A stretch of DNA of 59,608 nt from positions 1 to 59,608 of the forward strand of contig JANYCF010000125.1 of assembly GCA_025360455.1 (NCBI GenBank), given 5' to 3'. A program made the translations under genes and the position numbers. Every line of letters begins with the position of its first letter. Position 1 is the first letter of the stretch. The stretch comes from Opitutaceae bacterium (lineage in GTDB: Bacteria > Verrucomicrobiota > Verrucomicrobiia > Opitutales > Opitutaceae). Below are positions 1 to 6,676 of this stretch, piece after piece. The notes beneath the pieces were generated by a model that saw nothing but the letters and a program-made list of their open reading frames with translations, ran no database searches and was not told the origin of the DNA.

Positions 1-44
1 TGCCGCGATTCACAACAATCATCGCGGCATAAAGCCGCTCCTAC
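1..44. repeat. Palindromic repeat, family D-like, cut by window edge
   Basis: The sequence has an arm reading CGGCATAAAGCCGCTCCTAC, which resembles the GTAGGAGGGGCTTTATGCCCC elements at 37554, 39456 and 58582. An internal stem TGCCGCGAT/ATCGCGGCA is also visible. The left part may lie outside the window. Confidence 0.5.
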
Positions 45-75
45 GGCGAAACCCATCCCTGAAAATCCTCATCCT

Positions 76-417
76 ATGAAAGCAACCTTCGCTGAAACGC
101 TCGCCCGCCTGCCCGGTCCCGCCAAAGGACCGTGGACGGACGGTGCGCCCTTCGCCACGGCGCTCCAGCATGGTTCGATGATCGTCGAGCTCTACTTGCC
201 CGGTGAGCACGATCTTCAGACTCCGCATACGCGCGACGAACTTTATTTCATCATCGCTGGTCGCGGCGAATTCACCCAAGGCAGCCAGCGATACACTTTT
301 GCGCCCGGCGATGTTTTTTTCGTGCCGGCGGGAGAGGAACATCGCTTCGAAAGTTTCTCCGCGGATTTTTCCACGTGGGTGGTTTTCTACGGCCCGGAAG
401 GAGGCGAGCGGTCATGA
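76..417 (+). CDS. Small single-domain cupin protein
   Basis: A 113-residue protein made of one conserved beta-barrel cupin domain. The first cupin motif is visible around residues 50-65 (HTRDELYFIIAGRGEF) and the second around 75-90 (FAPGDVFFVPAGEEHRF), giving the His and Glu residues that normally hold a metal ion. There is no signal peptide, so it should be cytoplasmic. Its TGA stop overlaps the ATG of the next gene in an ATGA junction, so the two are translationally coupled. The substrate cannot be told from sequence; small cupins of this kind are isomerases, dioxygenases or binding proteins. Confidence 0.85.
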   Translation: MKATFAETLARLPGPAKGPWTDGAPFATALQHGSMIVELYLPGEHDLQTPHTRDELYFIIAGRGEFTQGSQRYTFAPGDVFFVPAGEEHRFESFSADFSTWVVFYGPEGGERS

Positions 418-1028
418 GACTCAACGTTGCCATCTTCCTGTTCAACGAGGTCGAAGTTCTCGATTTCGCCGGTCCTTTCGAGGTGTTCGCCGTCACCGAC
501 GATTTGGCCGAGCACACGCTCTTCAATACTTACACGGTGGCCGAGTTGCCCGGCACCGTACGCGCCCGCAACGGCCTGCGGGTTGTGCCCGACCATGCGT
601 TTGAATCCGCGCCCAAGCCCGACATTCTCGTGATTCCGGGTGGTTTCGGCACCCGTCCTTTGCTTAATCGCCCGGTCGTTCTCGAGTGGCTGCGGCAGCA
701 ATCGCGCCAGGCGCAGTACACCGTTTCTGTTTGCACCGGTGCGTTGCTCCTCGCCAAGGCGGGACTGCTCGACGGCCTGCAGATCACCACGCACCACCTG
801 CGGCTCGATCTGCTCCGTGAACTTGCGCCCGCCGCCACGGTTCACGCGGATCGCCGCTTCCTGGACAATGGCAACATCCTCACCTCGGCCGGCATTTCCG
901 CCGGCATCGATGTGTCGCTTCATCTCGTCGCCCGGTTGTACGGTAAAGAGACAGCCGAAAAAACCGCCACGCACATGGAATATTGCTGGTCAAACGATGG
1001 TGGCGTGAAGACCACGCTCACCCCGTAG
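414..1028 (+). CDS. DJ-1/PfpI family protein, isonitrile hydratase-like
   Basis: A 204-residue DJ-1/PfpI superfamily protein. The nucleophile elbow VSVCTGALLLA places the catalytic Cys at about residue 107, and the ILVIPGGFGT strand and the later TSAGISAGIDVSLHLV segment match the branch that contains isonitrile hydratases and the N-terminal domains of GlxA-type AraC regulators. No C-terminal HTH domain follows, so this is the stand-alone enzyme-like form. The start at 414 is chosen because it overlaps the cupin stop (ATGA); an upstream in-frame start at 375 would lie inside the cupin gene. A hydratase, amidase or chaperone role is possible; the exact substrate is unknown. Confidence 0.8.
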   Translation: MRLNVAIFLFNEVEVLDFAGPFEVFAVTDDLAEHTLFNTYTVAELPGTVRARNGLRVVPDHAFESAPKPDILVIPGGFGTRPLLNRPVVLEWLRQQSRQAQYTVSVCTGALLLAKAGLLDGLQITTHHLRLDLLRELAPAATVHADRRFLDNGNILTSAGISAGIDVSLHLVARLYGKETAEKTATHMEYCWSNDGGVKTTLTP

Positions 1029-1074
1029 CCATGCATTCGAACGCAAATCTTCCTCGAAATACGATGCCCCAAAA

Positions 1075-1150
1075 GGTGGAGCGCGTTGCCCTCAACGCGC
1101 TGGGACAAGGCAGCTCTCAAACCAGCGCATTAAGGGCAATGCGCTCCACC
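1075..1150. repeat. Long inverted repeat, family B (GGTGGAGCGCGTTGCCC)
   Basis: Two imperfect arms of about 29 bases start GGTGGAGCGCGTTGCC and end GGCAATGCGCTCCACC. The element lies between convergent genes, where its transcript would fold as a hairpin from either strand. A second full copy is at 33597-33676 and a single arm at 6556-6584. Confidence 0.75.
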
Positions 1151-1170
1151 CTCCCATGCATCCTCACCGC

Positions 1171-2145
1171 TCAACCCGAGGCCCGGACCATGAACGGAGC
1201 GACCGATGGCACGGTCGGTCGCAAGATTGGGGCAGGCCGACGCGCGATGATTTGCGGTATGTCCGGTACGCCGCCCAATCCGCCGGTATCCTCGGACGGC
1301 CGCAGCCGGGTTTGCGCCGACACCAACCGCTCAATCAGCCGCAGATCCCGTTCCGAAACCTGTTTCACGCACTCGGCCCAATGCTCCACGACCTGCACCA
1401 GTTCCTGATGAGTCGTCCACAACGCCGTTCTCCGGCGCGCCTCCATCAGCCCCTTGTAGCCCTGGAGCCTCTTCTGGGTGGAGCGGATGAAGTTTTGCAC
1501 GGCAAGGTGGCCTTGTCCCGGCTCTGCGACTTCGTCGAGCAAACCTTGCGCCTGCAACACCTCCGGCTGGTACATTGCTCCGCTCAGGATCATCCGTTGC
1601 GCCATCTGCGGCCCGAGTTTCCGCGCCAGCAGACTGAAAGCGCCCATGCCGGGAAACAGATTGAACAGCACCTCGGGGAATCCCAGCTTCGCGCCCTTTT
1701 CCGCGATCATGAAATCGCACGCGAGCGCCGCTTCGAATCCGCCGCCGAGCGCATCCCCGCTGATCTCGGCAATGGAGATCACCTGTTGCTCAAAACCGGA
1801 AATCATCCCGTACAGCGTGTCCACGCACAGCCGCGCATAACGCGACACTCCCGCCCAATCCTTTTTGACCGCGTAGCCGCGGAGCATGTTCAGGTCGCCG
1901 CCGAGATTGAACACCTTCGGCACCTCCGAGCGGAGCACATAAAAATTCACGGGCCACCTCCCGCGGCGGATCTGGTTGTGCAGCTCCAGCGCATCGCGCA
2001 AAAACGCTTCCGAAAAACACGGACGCGGTTGGATGTGCATGCCGTGCCAGAGCGTGCGGGTGGCCGGATCGTAGGTGGCGGTCGACGTTTCGGTATCGAA
2101 AACAATTTCCGTTCTGCAATCCGTCCGGGGGAGAAGTTCATTCAT
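1171..2145 (-). CDS. RpfF-like DSF synthase (crotonase superfamily)
   Basis: A 324-residue crotonase-fold protein that resembles RpfF, the synthase of diffusible signal factor (cis-2-enoic fatty acids), more than ordinary enoyl-CoA hydratases. Visible features are FNLGGDL near residue 93, GDALGGGFEAALACDFMIAE, and FPEVLFNLFPGMGAFSLLA. The two glutamates (FEAAL and PEVLF) lie exactly 20 residues apart, as do the catalytic pair of RpfF. The C-terminus has SERDLRLIERLVSAQ, another RpfF trait. The start at 2145 (MNELLPR) is preferred over the upstream in-frame codon at 2229. No rpfC or rpfG gene is next to it. A plain hydratase is possible but less likely. Confidence 0.85.
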   Translation of the reverse strand: MNELLPRTDCRTEIVFDTETSTATYDPATRTLWHGMHIQPRPCFSEAFLRDALELHNQIRRGRWPVNFYVLRSEVPKVFNLGGDLNMLRGYAVKKDWAGVSRYARLCVDTLYGMISGFEQQVISIAEISGDALGGGFEAALACDFMIAEKGAKLGFPEVLFNLFPGMGAFSLLARKLGPQMAQRMILSGAMYQPEVLQAQGLLDEVAEPGQGHLAVQNFIRSTQKRLQGYKGLMEARRRTALWTTHQELVQVVEHWAECVKQVSERDLRLIERLVSAQTRLRPSEDTGGLGGVPDIPQIIARRPAPILRPTVPSVAPFMVRASG

Positions 2146-2478
2146 GGAGTGGATGAAGTAACGCGGCCTTTCGTCAGCCAGACACCGCCACCGGCAAGGA
2201 CTCCAAGTCATTGCCGAGTTGTCTCGCATGACGCAGGCTCACCTTACGTCTGTAGTACTAATCGGATCATCGGGACCGATGCACGCCTAGATTTTCTTAG
2301 TCGCCAGATTTTCACCAACCTTTGAACCATTTCCCTGCGCCGTTTTATTTTCATTCTTTAGTTTTTGTTCCGTACCTCCCGAACCTTCTCTTTTTTTTCA
2401 CACCGTTTCGGCGAAAAACTCTGGGAAAAAGAAAGCGACAACCCATTCAGTCCTTCAGCTATTCAGCCTTTTAGTCCT
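2146..2478. other. Divergent intergenic region with C/T-rich leader
   Basis: About 330 bases separate the rpfF-like gene from the exporter gene and must hold both promoters. No convincing sigma-70 boxes are seen. The right end (about 2444-2482) is a run of ATTCAG/CCTTCAG/CCTTTTAG-like units of roughly eight bases just before the TTG start. Similar runs occur at 17960, 26859 and 58873. Confidence 0.5.
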
Positions 2479-3468
2479 TTGAGTACTCCCACCCGCACCG
2501 CCCTTCTCATCGCATTCGCCACGATCTATCTGGTCTGGGGCGCTACTTACCTCGGCATTCGCATCGCGGTGGAAACGTTGCCGCCCTTCCTGATGGCGGG
2601 GGCGCGATTCATTCTCGCCGGATCTTTGATCGCCGGCTTTCTCGCCTGCACCCGCGGCTTCAAAGCCAAGCCGCATCAATGGCGCGACAACATCATCATC
2701 GGCGCCTTTCTGCTGCTCGGGGGCAACGGTCTCGTGTCGTGGGCCGAGCAGGAAATTCCCTCGGGCATCGCCACTCTCATCATCTCCATCGGGCCGCTCT
2801 TCATCGTGTTGCTCGACTGGTTGGTGCATGCCGTTTTCCAGGACGGTCAACGTGGCACGCGACCGAACGCGCTTACTTTTATCGGCATGGCGTTGGGCTT
2901 TTTTGGTTTGGCCCTGTTGGTCGGCCCCAGTGTGCTCGAAGCGGGGACGGGGCATCTCAATGGCTACCGCGTGTTGGCCCTGATCGGTGCCTGTCTCTTC
3001 TGGGGGATCGGTTCCCTGTACACGCGCTACGCCCGTGACCCCGTCGAACCCTATACCGGCTCGGCTATTCAGATGTTAGCCGGCGGTGGCTGGCTGCTGC
3101 TCGTCAGTGTGGTGCGCGGCGAACCCTTTCATTTTGATCTCGCCGCAGTCAGTGCGCGTTCGCTGGAGGCGTGGCTTTACCTCGTCATATTCGGTTCACT
3201 CATTGGTTTCACTACTTTCGTGTGGCTGATGAAACATTGCCCGCCGTCGAAGGTTTCCACCTTCGCCTATGTGAATCCCATTGTCGCCGTCTTCCTTGGC
3301 TGGCTGGTGCTGCACGAGCCGGTGAGCCCGCGAATTTTTATCGCGGCTACCATCATCATCACCGGCGTGGCGATCATCACGCTGGCTAAAAACAAAAAAT
3401 CTGTTGCGACCACGCCGGTTCAAGCGGCCGTTGACAGCCAAACCAACGTCCCACAGCAAACTCGTTGA
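2479..3468 (+). CDS. EamA/DMT superfamily transporter (YedA-like exporter)
   Basis: An inner-membrane protein of about 329 residues with two EamA repeats and about ten hydrophobic segments. The first repeat opens with IYLVWGATYLGIRIAVETLPPFLMAGARF, cut here as IYLVWGATYLGIRI, which is typical of YedA-like drug/metabolite exporters; the second repeat ends with STFAYVNPIVAVFLGWLVL. No ATG lies before the first membrane segment, so a TTG at 2479 is assumed; an earlier TTG at 2365 would add a low-complexity stretch translated from the leader repeat. The following gene starts one base after its stop, so the two are co-transcribed. The exported substrate is unknown. Confidence 0.8.
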   Translation: MSTPTRTALLIAFATIYLVWGATYLGIRIAVETLPPFLMAGARFILAGSLIAGFLACTRGFKAKPHQWRDNIIIGAFLLLGGNGLVSWAEQEIPSGIATLIISIGPLFIVLLDWLVHAVFQDGQRGTRPNALTFIGMALGFFGLALLVGPSVLEAGTGHLNGYRVLALIGACLFWGIGSLYTRYARDPVEPYTGSAIQMLAGGGWLLLVSVVRGEPFHFDLAAVSARSLEAWLYLVIFGSLIGFTTFVWLMKHCPPSKVSTFAYVNPIVAVFLGWLVLHEPVSPRIFIAATIIITGVAIITLAKNKKSVATTPVQAAVDSQTNVPQQTR

Positions 3469-3469
3469 C

Positions 3470-4165
3470 ATGTCCAAGCTCGCCCTAGTTGGAGATTACA
3501 ACCCGCAGGTGCCCGCGCACCGGGCGATCCCGACGGCGCTCGGACTGGCCTGCGTCGCCACCGGGGTTAAACTCGACTGGGAGTGGATCGGTACGGAGAA
3601 AATCACCGATGCCGCTCGGGATCTTGCCGGCTATGCCGGCGTCTGGGTCGTGCCGGCGAGTCCGTACAAAAACATGGCCGGCGCACTGGCCGCCATCCGA
3701 TACGCTCGGGAGAACCGCCTGCCTTTTCTCGGGACCTGCGGTGGTTTCCAGCACTCGCTGATCGAGTGCGCCCGCAATGTCGCGCGGATCAGCGACGCCG
3801 ATCACGGCGAGAGCAACCCCGTCGGATCGAACTTGATTGTCACTCCGTTGGCCTGCTCGCTGGTCGGTTTGGCCGGCGACATTACGTTTACTCCCGGCAG
3901 TCTGCTGCATCAGATTTTTCAAGGACAGCCGGCCCGGGAGGAATATCACTGCAAGTATGGAGTGAATCCCGCCTATCGCCCCCAACTCGAATCAGCCGGT
4001 CTGCGTTTCACCGGCTTCGACACCAACGGCGAGATCCGCGCCGTCGAACTCGCTGAATATCCCTTCTTCATCGGCACGCTCTTCCAGCCCGAGCGCTCAG
4101 CCCTGCGCGGCCGGCATCACCCCTTGATTCAAGCCTTCGTTCGCGCGATTTTGCGATACAAGTGA
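3470..4165 (+). CDS. CTP synthase-like stand-alone glutamine amidotransferase
   Basis: A 231-residue class I glutamine amidotransferase domain without the N-terminal synthetase domain of PyrG. The nucleophile loop LGTCGGFQHSLIE carries the catalytic Cys, and the C-terminal FQPERS motif supplies the Glu, while the expected His before PE is replaced by Gln (LFQPERSA). Apart from that change it follows the CTP-synthase-C-like family, whose job is not settled. It begins one base after the exporter stop (TGACATG), which implies coupling; the pair could modify and export the same compound. The loss of the catalytic His suggests altered or no glutaminase activity. Confidence 0.75.
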   Translation: MSKLALVGDYNPQVPAHRAIPTALGLACVATGVKLDWEWIGTEKITDAARDLAGYAGVWVVPASPYKNMAGALAAIRYARENRLPFLGTCGGFQHSLIECARNVARISDADHGESNPVGSNLIVTPLACSLVGLAGDITFTPGSLLHQIFQGQPAREEYHCKYGVNPAYRPQLESAGLRFTGFDTNGEIRAVELAEYPFFIGTLFQPERSALRGRHHPLIQAFVRAILRYK

Positions 4166-4202
4166 CGTTCTGGTGATGAGAAGCTCCTGGCTACATGCAT
4201 GG

Positions 4203-4230
4203 GGTAGGGCGAACTCTCCGGGTGAGCCGC
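4203..4230. repeat. Single arm of palindromic repeat family A
   Basis: GGTAGGGCGAACTCTCCGGG plus GTGAGCCGC matches the left arm of the family A elements at 30354-30408 and 57279-57342. No clear second arm follows, so it is a partial copy. Confidence 0.5.
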
Positions 4231-4293
4231 GCTAAGAGCCTATCCGAATAACTCCTGATCTGGGTGCGGTAGGCCAGCGACCTTGGTCGCGCC

Positions 4294-4546
4294 CTAGCGG
4301 CCTGCGGTGACCACTGAAATAACGGTGTCGTCGAACAAGTAGAAAACTCCGTAGGGAAACCGATTCACGACCAGCAAACCCGTGTCGTTTGGGAAAACCA
4401 GCCGGCACAAGCGTGATGGCAGCTATCGCTTCGTCCACCCTTTGCACAAAGGTTGTTCCGAGGCCGGGGACAACCGACTCATAATAGTGAAAGGCGAGGA
4501 GCAAATCCCGCTCGGCGGTGGAGCGGACGATCAGCTGATGGCTCAT
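4294..4546 (-). pseudogene. Frameshifted ParE/RelE-family toxin
   Basis: The first frame reads MSHQLIVRSTAERDLLLAFH and on to a typical ParE core (YYESVVPGLGTTFVQRVDEAI, shown here as separate motif) ending FPKRH near base 4375. After that the family's usual ending is found only in another frame: GLLVVNRFPYGVFYLFDD then TVISVVTAGR and a TAG stop at 4294-4296. A one-base change near 4375 therefore breaks the gene, unless it is a sequencing error. The start overlaps the antitoxin stop (ATGA), the normal arrangement of such operons. Confidence 0.75.
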
Positions 4547-4764
4547 TTCGAGCCCAATACCCGGCATTTGACCTCGTCCCAAGAGGAACCTTCGCCGGGA
4601 TGGGCGAGGTATTCCTGATAACGGCGGTCGAGTTCGGCTTTGAGCGGATCGGACAACGGAATCTGCTCGGGCGAACGGGCCAGATCATCCCAGAGCGCCT
4701 CGACGAGTTGCAGCTTCTCAGAAAAGGGAAGTTCGCGAACGGCGGCTGGCAGGGAAGAACTCAT
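4543..4764 (-). CDS. Addiction-module antitoxin (TIGR02574/PF09720-like)
   Basis: A 73-residue acidic, helical protein with the family pattern: an N-terminal LPFSEKLQLVEALWDDLA segment, an internal LSDPLKAELDRRYQEYLAHP segment and a closing SWDEVKCRV motif. This family neutralises ParE/RelE-type toxins. The toxin gene follows with a four-base overlap but is frameshifted, so this antitoxin may now be an orphan or may act on another ParE toxin such as that at 5265. Confidence 0.8.
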   Translation of the reverse strand: MSSSLPAAVRELPFSEKLQLVEALWDDLARSPEQIPLSDPLKAELDRRYQEYLAHPGEGSSWDEVKCRVLGSK

Positions 4765-4888
4765 GAACGGAAAATAGCTTGGCGATGGCCTGAGTCAACG
4801 CAGGGGCTGCTCGATCCAAGACCTCACAGGCCCAGAGGCCTGTGGCTTCCCGGACCCCGGAATCGAAGCCCCTTCAAGCGCACCCTGA

Positions 4889-4989
4889 GTTTTCTCGCGA
4901 AGGCAACGAAGGACGGACCGGGCAATGCGCCGCTCATAAAAATGTACAAATAATACTTTTAAAACGCGGAGAACGCGGAGAGCGCGGAG
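4889..4989. repeat. Left copy of direct-repeat pair flanking a toxin-antitoxin module
   Basis: The segment holds TTTCTCGCGAAGG, CGGACCGGGCAA and, 40 bases on, AACGCGGAGAACGCGGAG. The same three motifs in the same order recur at 5583-5704, on the other side of the intact module at 5062-5567. Confidence 0.6.
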
Positions 4990-5061
4990 TTTAGATGCAG
5001 GCCAACAATCGAGGGCATCAGCATAGTTGCCAATGACAGTGAAACCCTCATCGTCGCCACC

Positions 5062-5286
5062 ATGAGTACCGTTGCAGAAATTGAAGCCGCCATCGTAAAG
5101 CTCCCGGCAGCTGAGCAACGGGAGCTCGCCCGTTGGCTGGAAGAACGTCTTTTGCAGGAAGAATCCCCTGAAATGCTGGCGGCGCTCGACGAGGGCATTC
5201 GTTCGTTGGAAGAAAAAGGAGTGCGCGAATACAGCCGTGGCGAACTTGAAAATAGAGTACGGCAATGGTCTGGCGTATCGCGCTAA
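5062..5286 (+). CDS. Antitoxin of ParE-type module
   Basis: A 74-residue acidic protein beginning MSTVAEIEAAIVKLPAAEQR, with a REL-ARWLEERLL helix and an acidic C-terminal half. This layout is common for antitoxins paired with ParE/RelE toxins. Its end overlaps the toxin start by 22 bases in another frame, which couples their translation. It differs in sequence from the antitoxin at 4543-4764, so the two modules are not recent copies. Confidence 0.8.
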   Translation: MSTVAEIEAAIVKLPAAEQRELARWLEERLLQEESPEMLAALDEGIRSLEEKGVREYSRGELENRVRQWSGVSR

Positions 5287-5567
5287 ACGAGCGGGCTGAT
5301 CTGGATTTGGAGCACGTGGTTGCTTTTCTTGCCCAGAAAAATCCGGCGGCGGCGGAGCGCTTGGGTTTGAAATTGGTCGAGACGATCTTTTCGCTGGAGC
5401 ATTTTACTAATCGTGGGGTGGCCGTGCGAAGGCGTCCGGGTTTTCGGCGGCTATTGCATCGTCCGTGGTATTTGATCTTTTATCGGATCAATGAGGCTCA
5501 GCATCTGGTTGAGATTGTCCGTATTTGGGATGCACGCCAGGACCCGGCCATGTTCGCGCTGGGGTGA
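5265..5567 (+). CDS. ParE/RelE-superfamily toxin
   Basis: A 100-residue toxin with the compact RelE/ParE fold: an N-terminal strand (WRIALNERADLDLEHVVAFL), two helices, then the strands LLHRPWYLIFYRI and LVEIVRIWDARQDP, the family's hallmark ending. It is intact. RelE-like members cleave mRNA on the ribosome and ParE-like members poison gyrase; the sequence does not separate these. The last 15 residues are closely matched by a scrap at 6116-6160, showing that a second copy once stood nearby. Confidence 0.85.
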   Translation: MVWRIALNERADLDLEHVVAFLAQKNPAAAERLGLKLVETIFSLEHFTNRGVAVRRRPGFRRLLHRPWYLIFYRINEAQHLVEIVRIWDARQDPAMFALG

Positions 5568-5582
5568 AGAGGCCCGATTTCC

Positions 5583-5704
5583 AGAAATTTTCTCGCGAAG
5601 GAGGCGAAGGGACCAAAGGGCAGACCGGGCAAGGTGGCGCGGACCGACGCCAGAAAAAATACATTTTAACGCAGAGGACGCAGAGGACGCGGAGAACGCG
5701 GAGC
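5583..5704. repeat. Right copy of direct-repeat pair flanking a toxin-antitoxin module
   Basis: It holds TTTCTCGCGAAGG, CAGACCGGGCAA and AACGCAGAGGACGCAGAGG followed by ACGCGGAGAACGCGGAG. It matches the left copy at 4889-4989 in motif order. Confidence 0.6.
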
Positions 5705-5992
5705 TCAGCCGAGCAGGCTCCAGGATTCTACCTGCGTGCTCAGAAAGGTGATGCCGCCCACAGATAATTGCAGCGGCTCGCGGACATTGAGCGGCAGATC
5801 GGGTGCGTGGGAGAGTTCGAGGCAGCCGGCGACTTCCGGGAAATCATGGCCCTTGAGCAGTACGCGGATTTTCAGTCCAAGCGGCAGATTCCAGACTGCT
5901 GTGACTTCACTATAAAACTCCGAACGTGGATCGGGCAGGAGCAAATCCGGGACCGGTCCGTCGGCGAACAGGAACTCGTTTTGATTTTCCAT
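5705..5992 (-). CDS. Unrecognised 95-residue protein
   Basis: A 95-residue soluble protein starting MENQNEFLFADGPVPDLLLP and ending FLSTQVESWSLLG. I do not recognise a family. It reads as a compact beta-rich domain without signal peptide or membrane segment. Evidence that it is real is that a fragment with the same ending (LSTRVESWSLIG and a stop) lies at 12345-12389 directly behind the VapC gene, so the gene has been copied at least once beside a toxin-antitoxin module. The start at 5992 is the last Met before the conserved-looking part; an earlier start at 6064 is possible. Confidence 0.55.
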   Translation of the reverse strand: MENQNEFLFADGPVPDLLLPDPRSEFYSEVTAVWNLPLGLKIRVLLKGHDFPEVAGCLELSHAPDLPLNVREPLQLSVGGITFLSTQVESWSLLG

Positions 5993-6115
5993 GCGGTGTG
6001 GAGTGTGGGGTGACCGGTCTCTTTGAGAAAGCCAAGTTTCTTGGGATTCGACCCGAGAAAACAAAATTCGCGACGAATATTTTTAAAGTTCAACCTGATT
6101 TTAAAAGCGACGGAC

Positions 6116-6160
6116 TTCCGTATCTGGGACGTATACCAGGACCCTGCGATGTTTGCGTTG
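6116..6160 (+). pseudogene. C-terminal scrap of a ParE-type toxin
   Basis: Fifteen codons read FRIWDVYQDPAMFAL, nearly the same as the ending VRIWDARQDPAMFAL of the intact toxin at 5265-5567. Sequence upstream in the same frame is not toxin-like, so only the 3' end remains. Confidence 0.65.
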
Positions 6161-6268
6161 GAGGAGGAATACGCCCCCTGGTTGGTCTCCTGTCTGTTTT
6201 TCAATCAGCACTTGCACGACTGGGCTCGTCGACTTGATCGGTGGGGCTGGGCTAGTGATTTCACCTCT

Positions 6269-6411
6269 TCACGCCGGCAGTTCGGTGCCTTTGTTCAGCG
6301 TGCGGAGGTATTCTTGGTAGGCGAAAACGCAGTGGCGTTTCTGGCCGGTGATTTCGCGGACGAGGCCGAGCGCCGCCAGGAGGCGGAGGGCGGAGTTGGC
6401 GGTAAATAGCC
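6269..6411 (-). pseudogene. C-terminal scrap of a Fic family protein
   Basis: In minus-strand reading, about 46 codons give FTANSALRLLAALGLVREIT then GQKRHCVFAYQEYLRTLNKG and a TGA at 6269-6271. This is the winged-helix tail found after the Fic (AMP-transferase) domain in many Fic proteins. The catalytic HPFxxGNGR part is absent from the window, so this is a remnant. Confidence 0.65.
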
Positions 6412-6676
6412 GATGGAACCAGGTCCATAATTAAGCCAAAGCCATTATCCTTTATTAAGAACGGTCATAAAGGGTAGGGCGTTATCTTTAATTAAGAAAA
6501 TCCTTATTTAAGAGAGCCAATGAAAGTGCGAATTCGCCAAAACACGGCCCGCGAACCAGCGTGTTGAGGGCAACTCGCTCCACCAAGGAGCTGCGGCTCG
6601 GCAGGGACGCCTCGCCCGACCTCAAGGCATAGATCACGGCTCATCCGGAGGATTCGCCCTACCTTCTAATTCAACA
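6412..6676. other. Gene-free region with repeat pieces
   Basis: The left part (6430-6520) is AT-rich with several TTAATTAAG/CTTTATTAAG words. The right part holds a single family B arm (6556-6584) and a rearranged family A element (6593-6662). No gene is seen. Confidence 0.5.
6593..6662. repeat. Rearranged palindromic repeat, family A
   Basis: CGGCTCGGCAGGGACGCC and CGGCTCATCCGGAGGATTCG then CCCTACC correspond to the two arms of family A (compare 30354-30408), separated here by about 20 unrelated bases. It lies just behind the SNF2 gene stop and could act as its terminator-like hairpin. Confidence 0.55.

Noticed and set aside
1156-2325. Open frame of 389 codons on the plus strand
   Set aside because: It is antisense to the rpfF-like gene, whose motifs fix the true strand.
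6023-6409. 128-codon plus-strand gene
   Set aside because: Its middle is a toxin 3' scrap, and the rest is antisense to a Fic remnant, so the frame is accidental.
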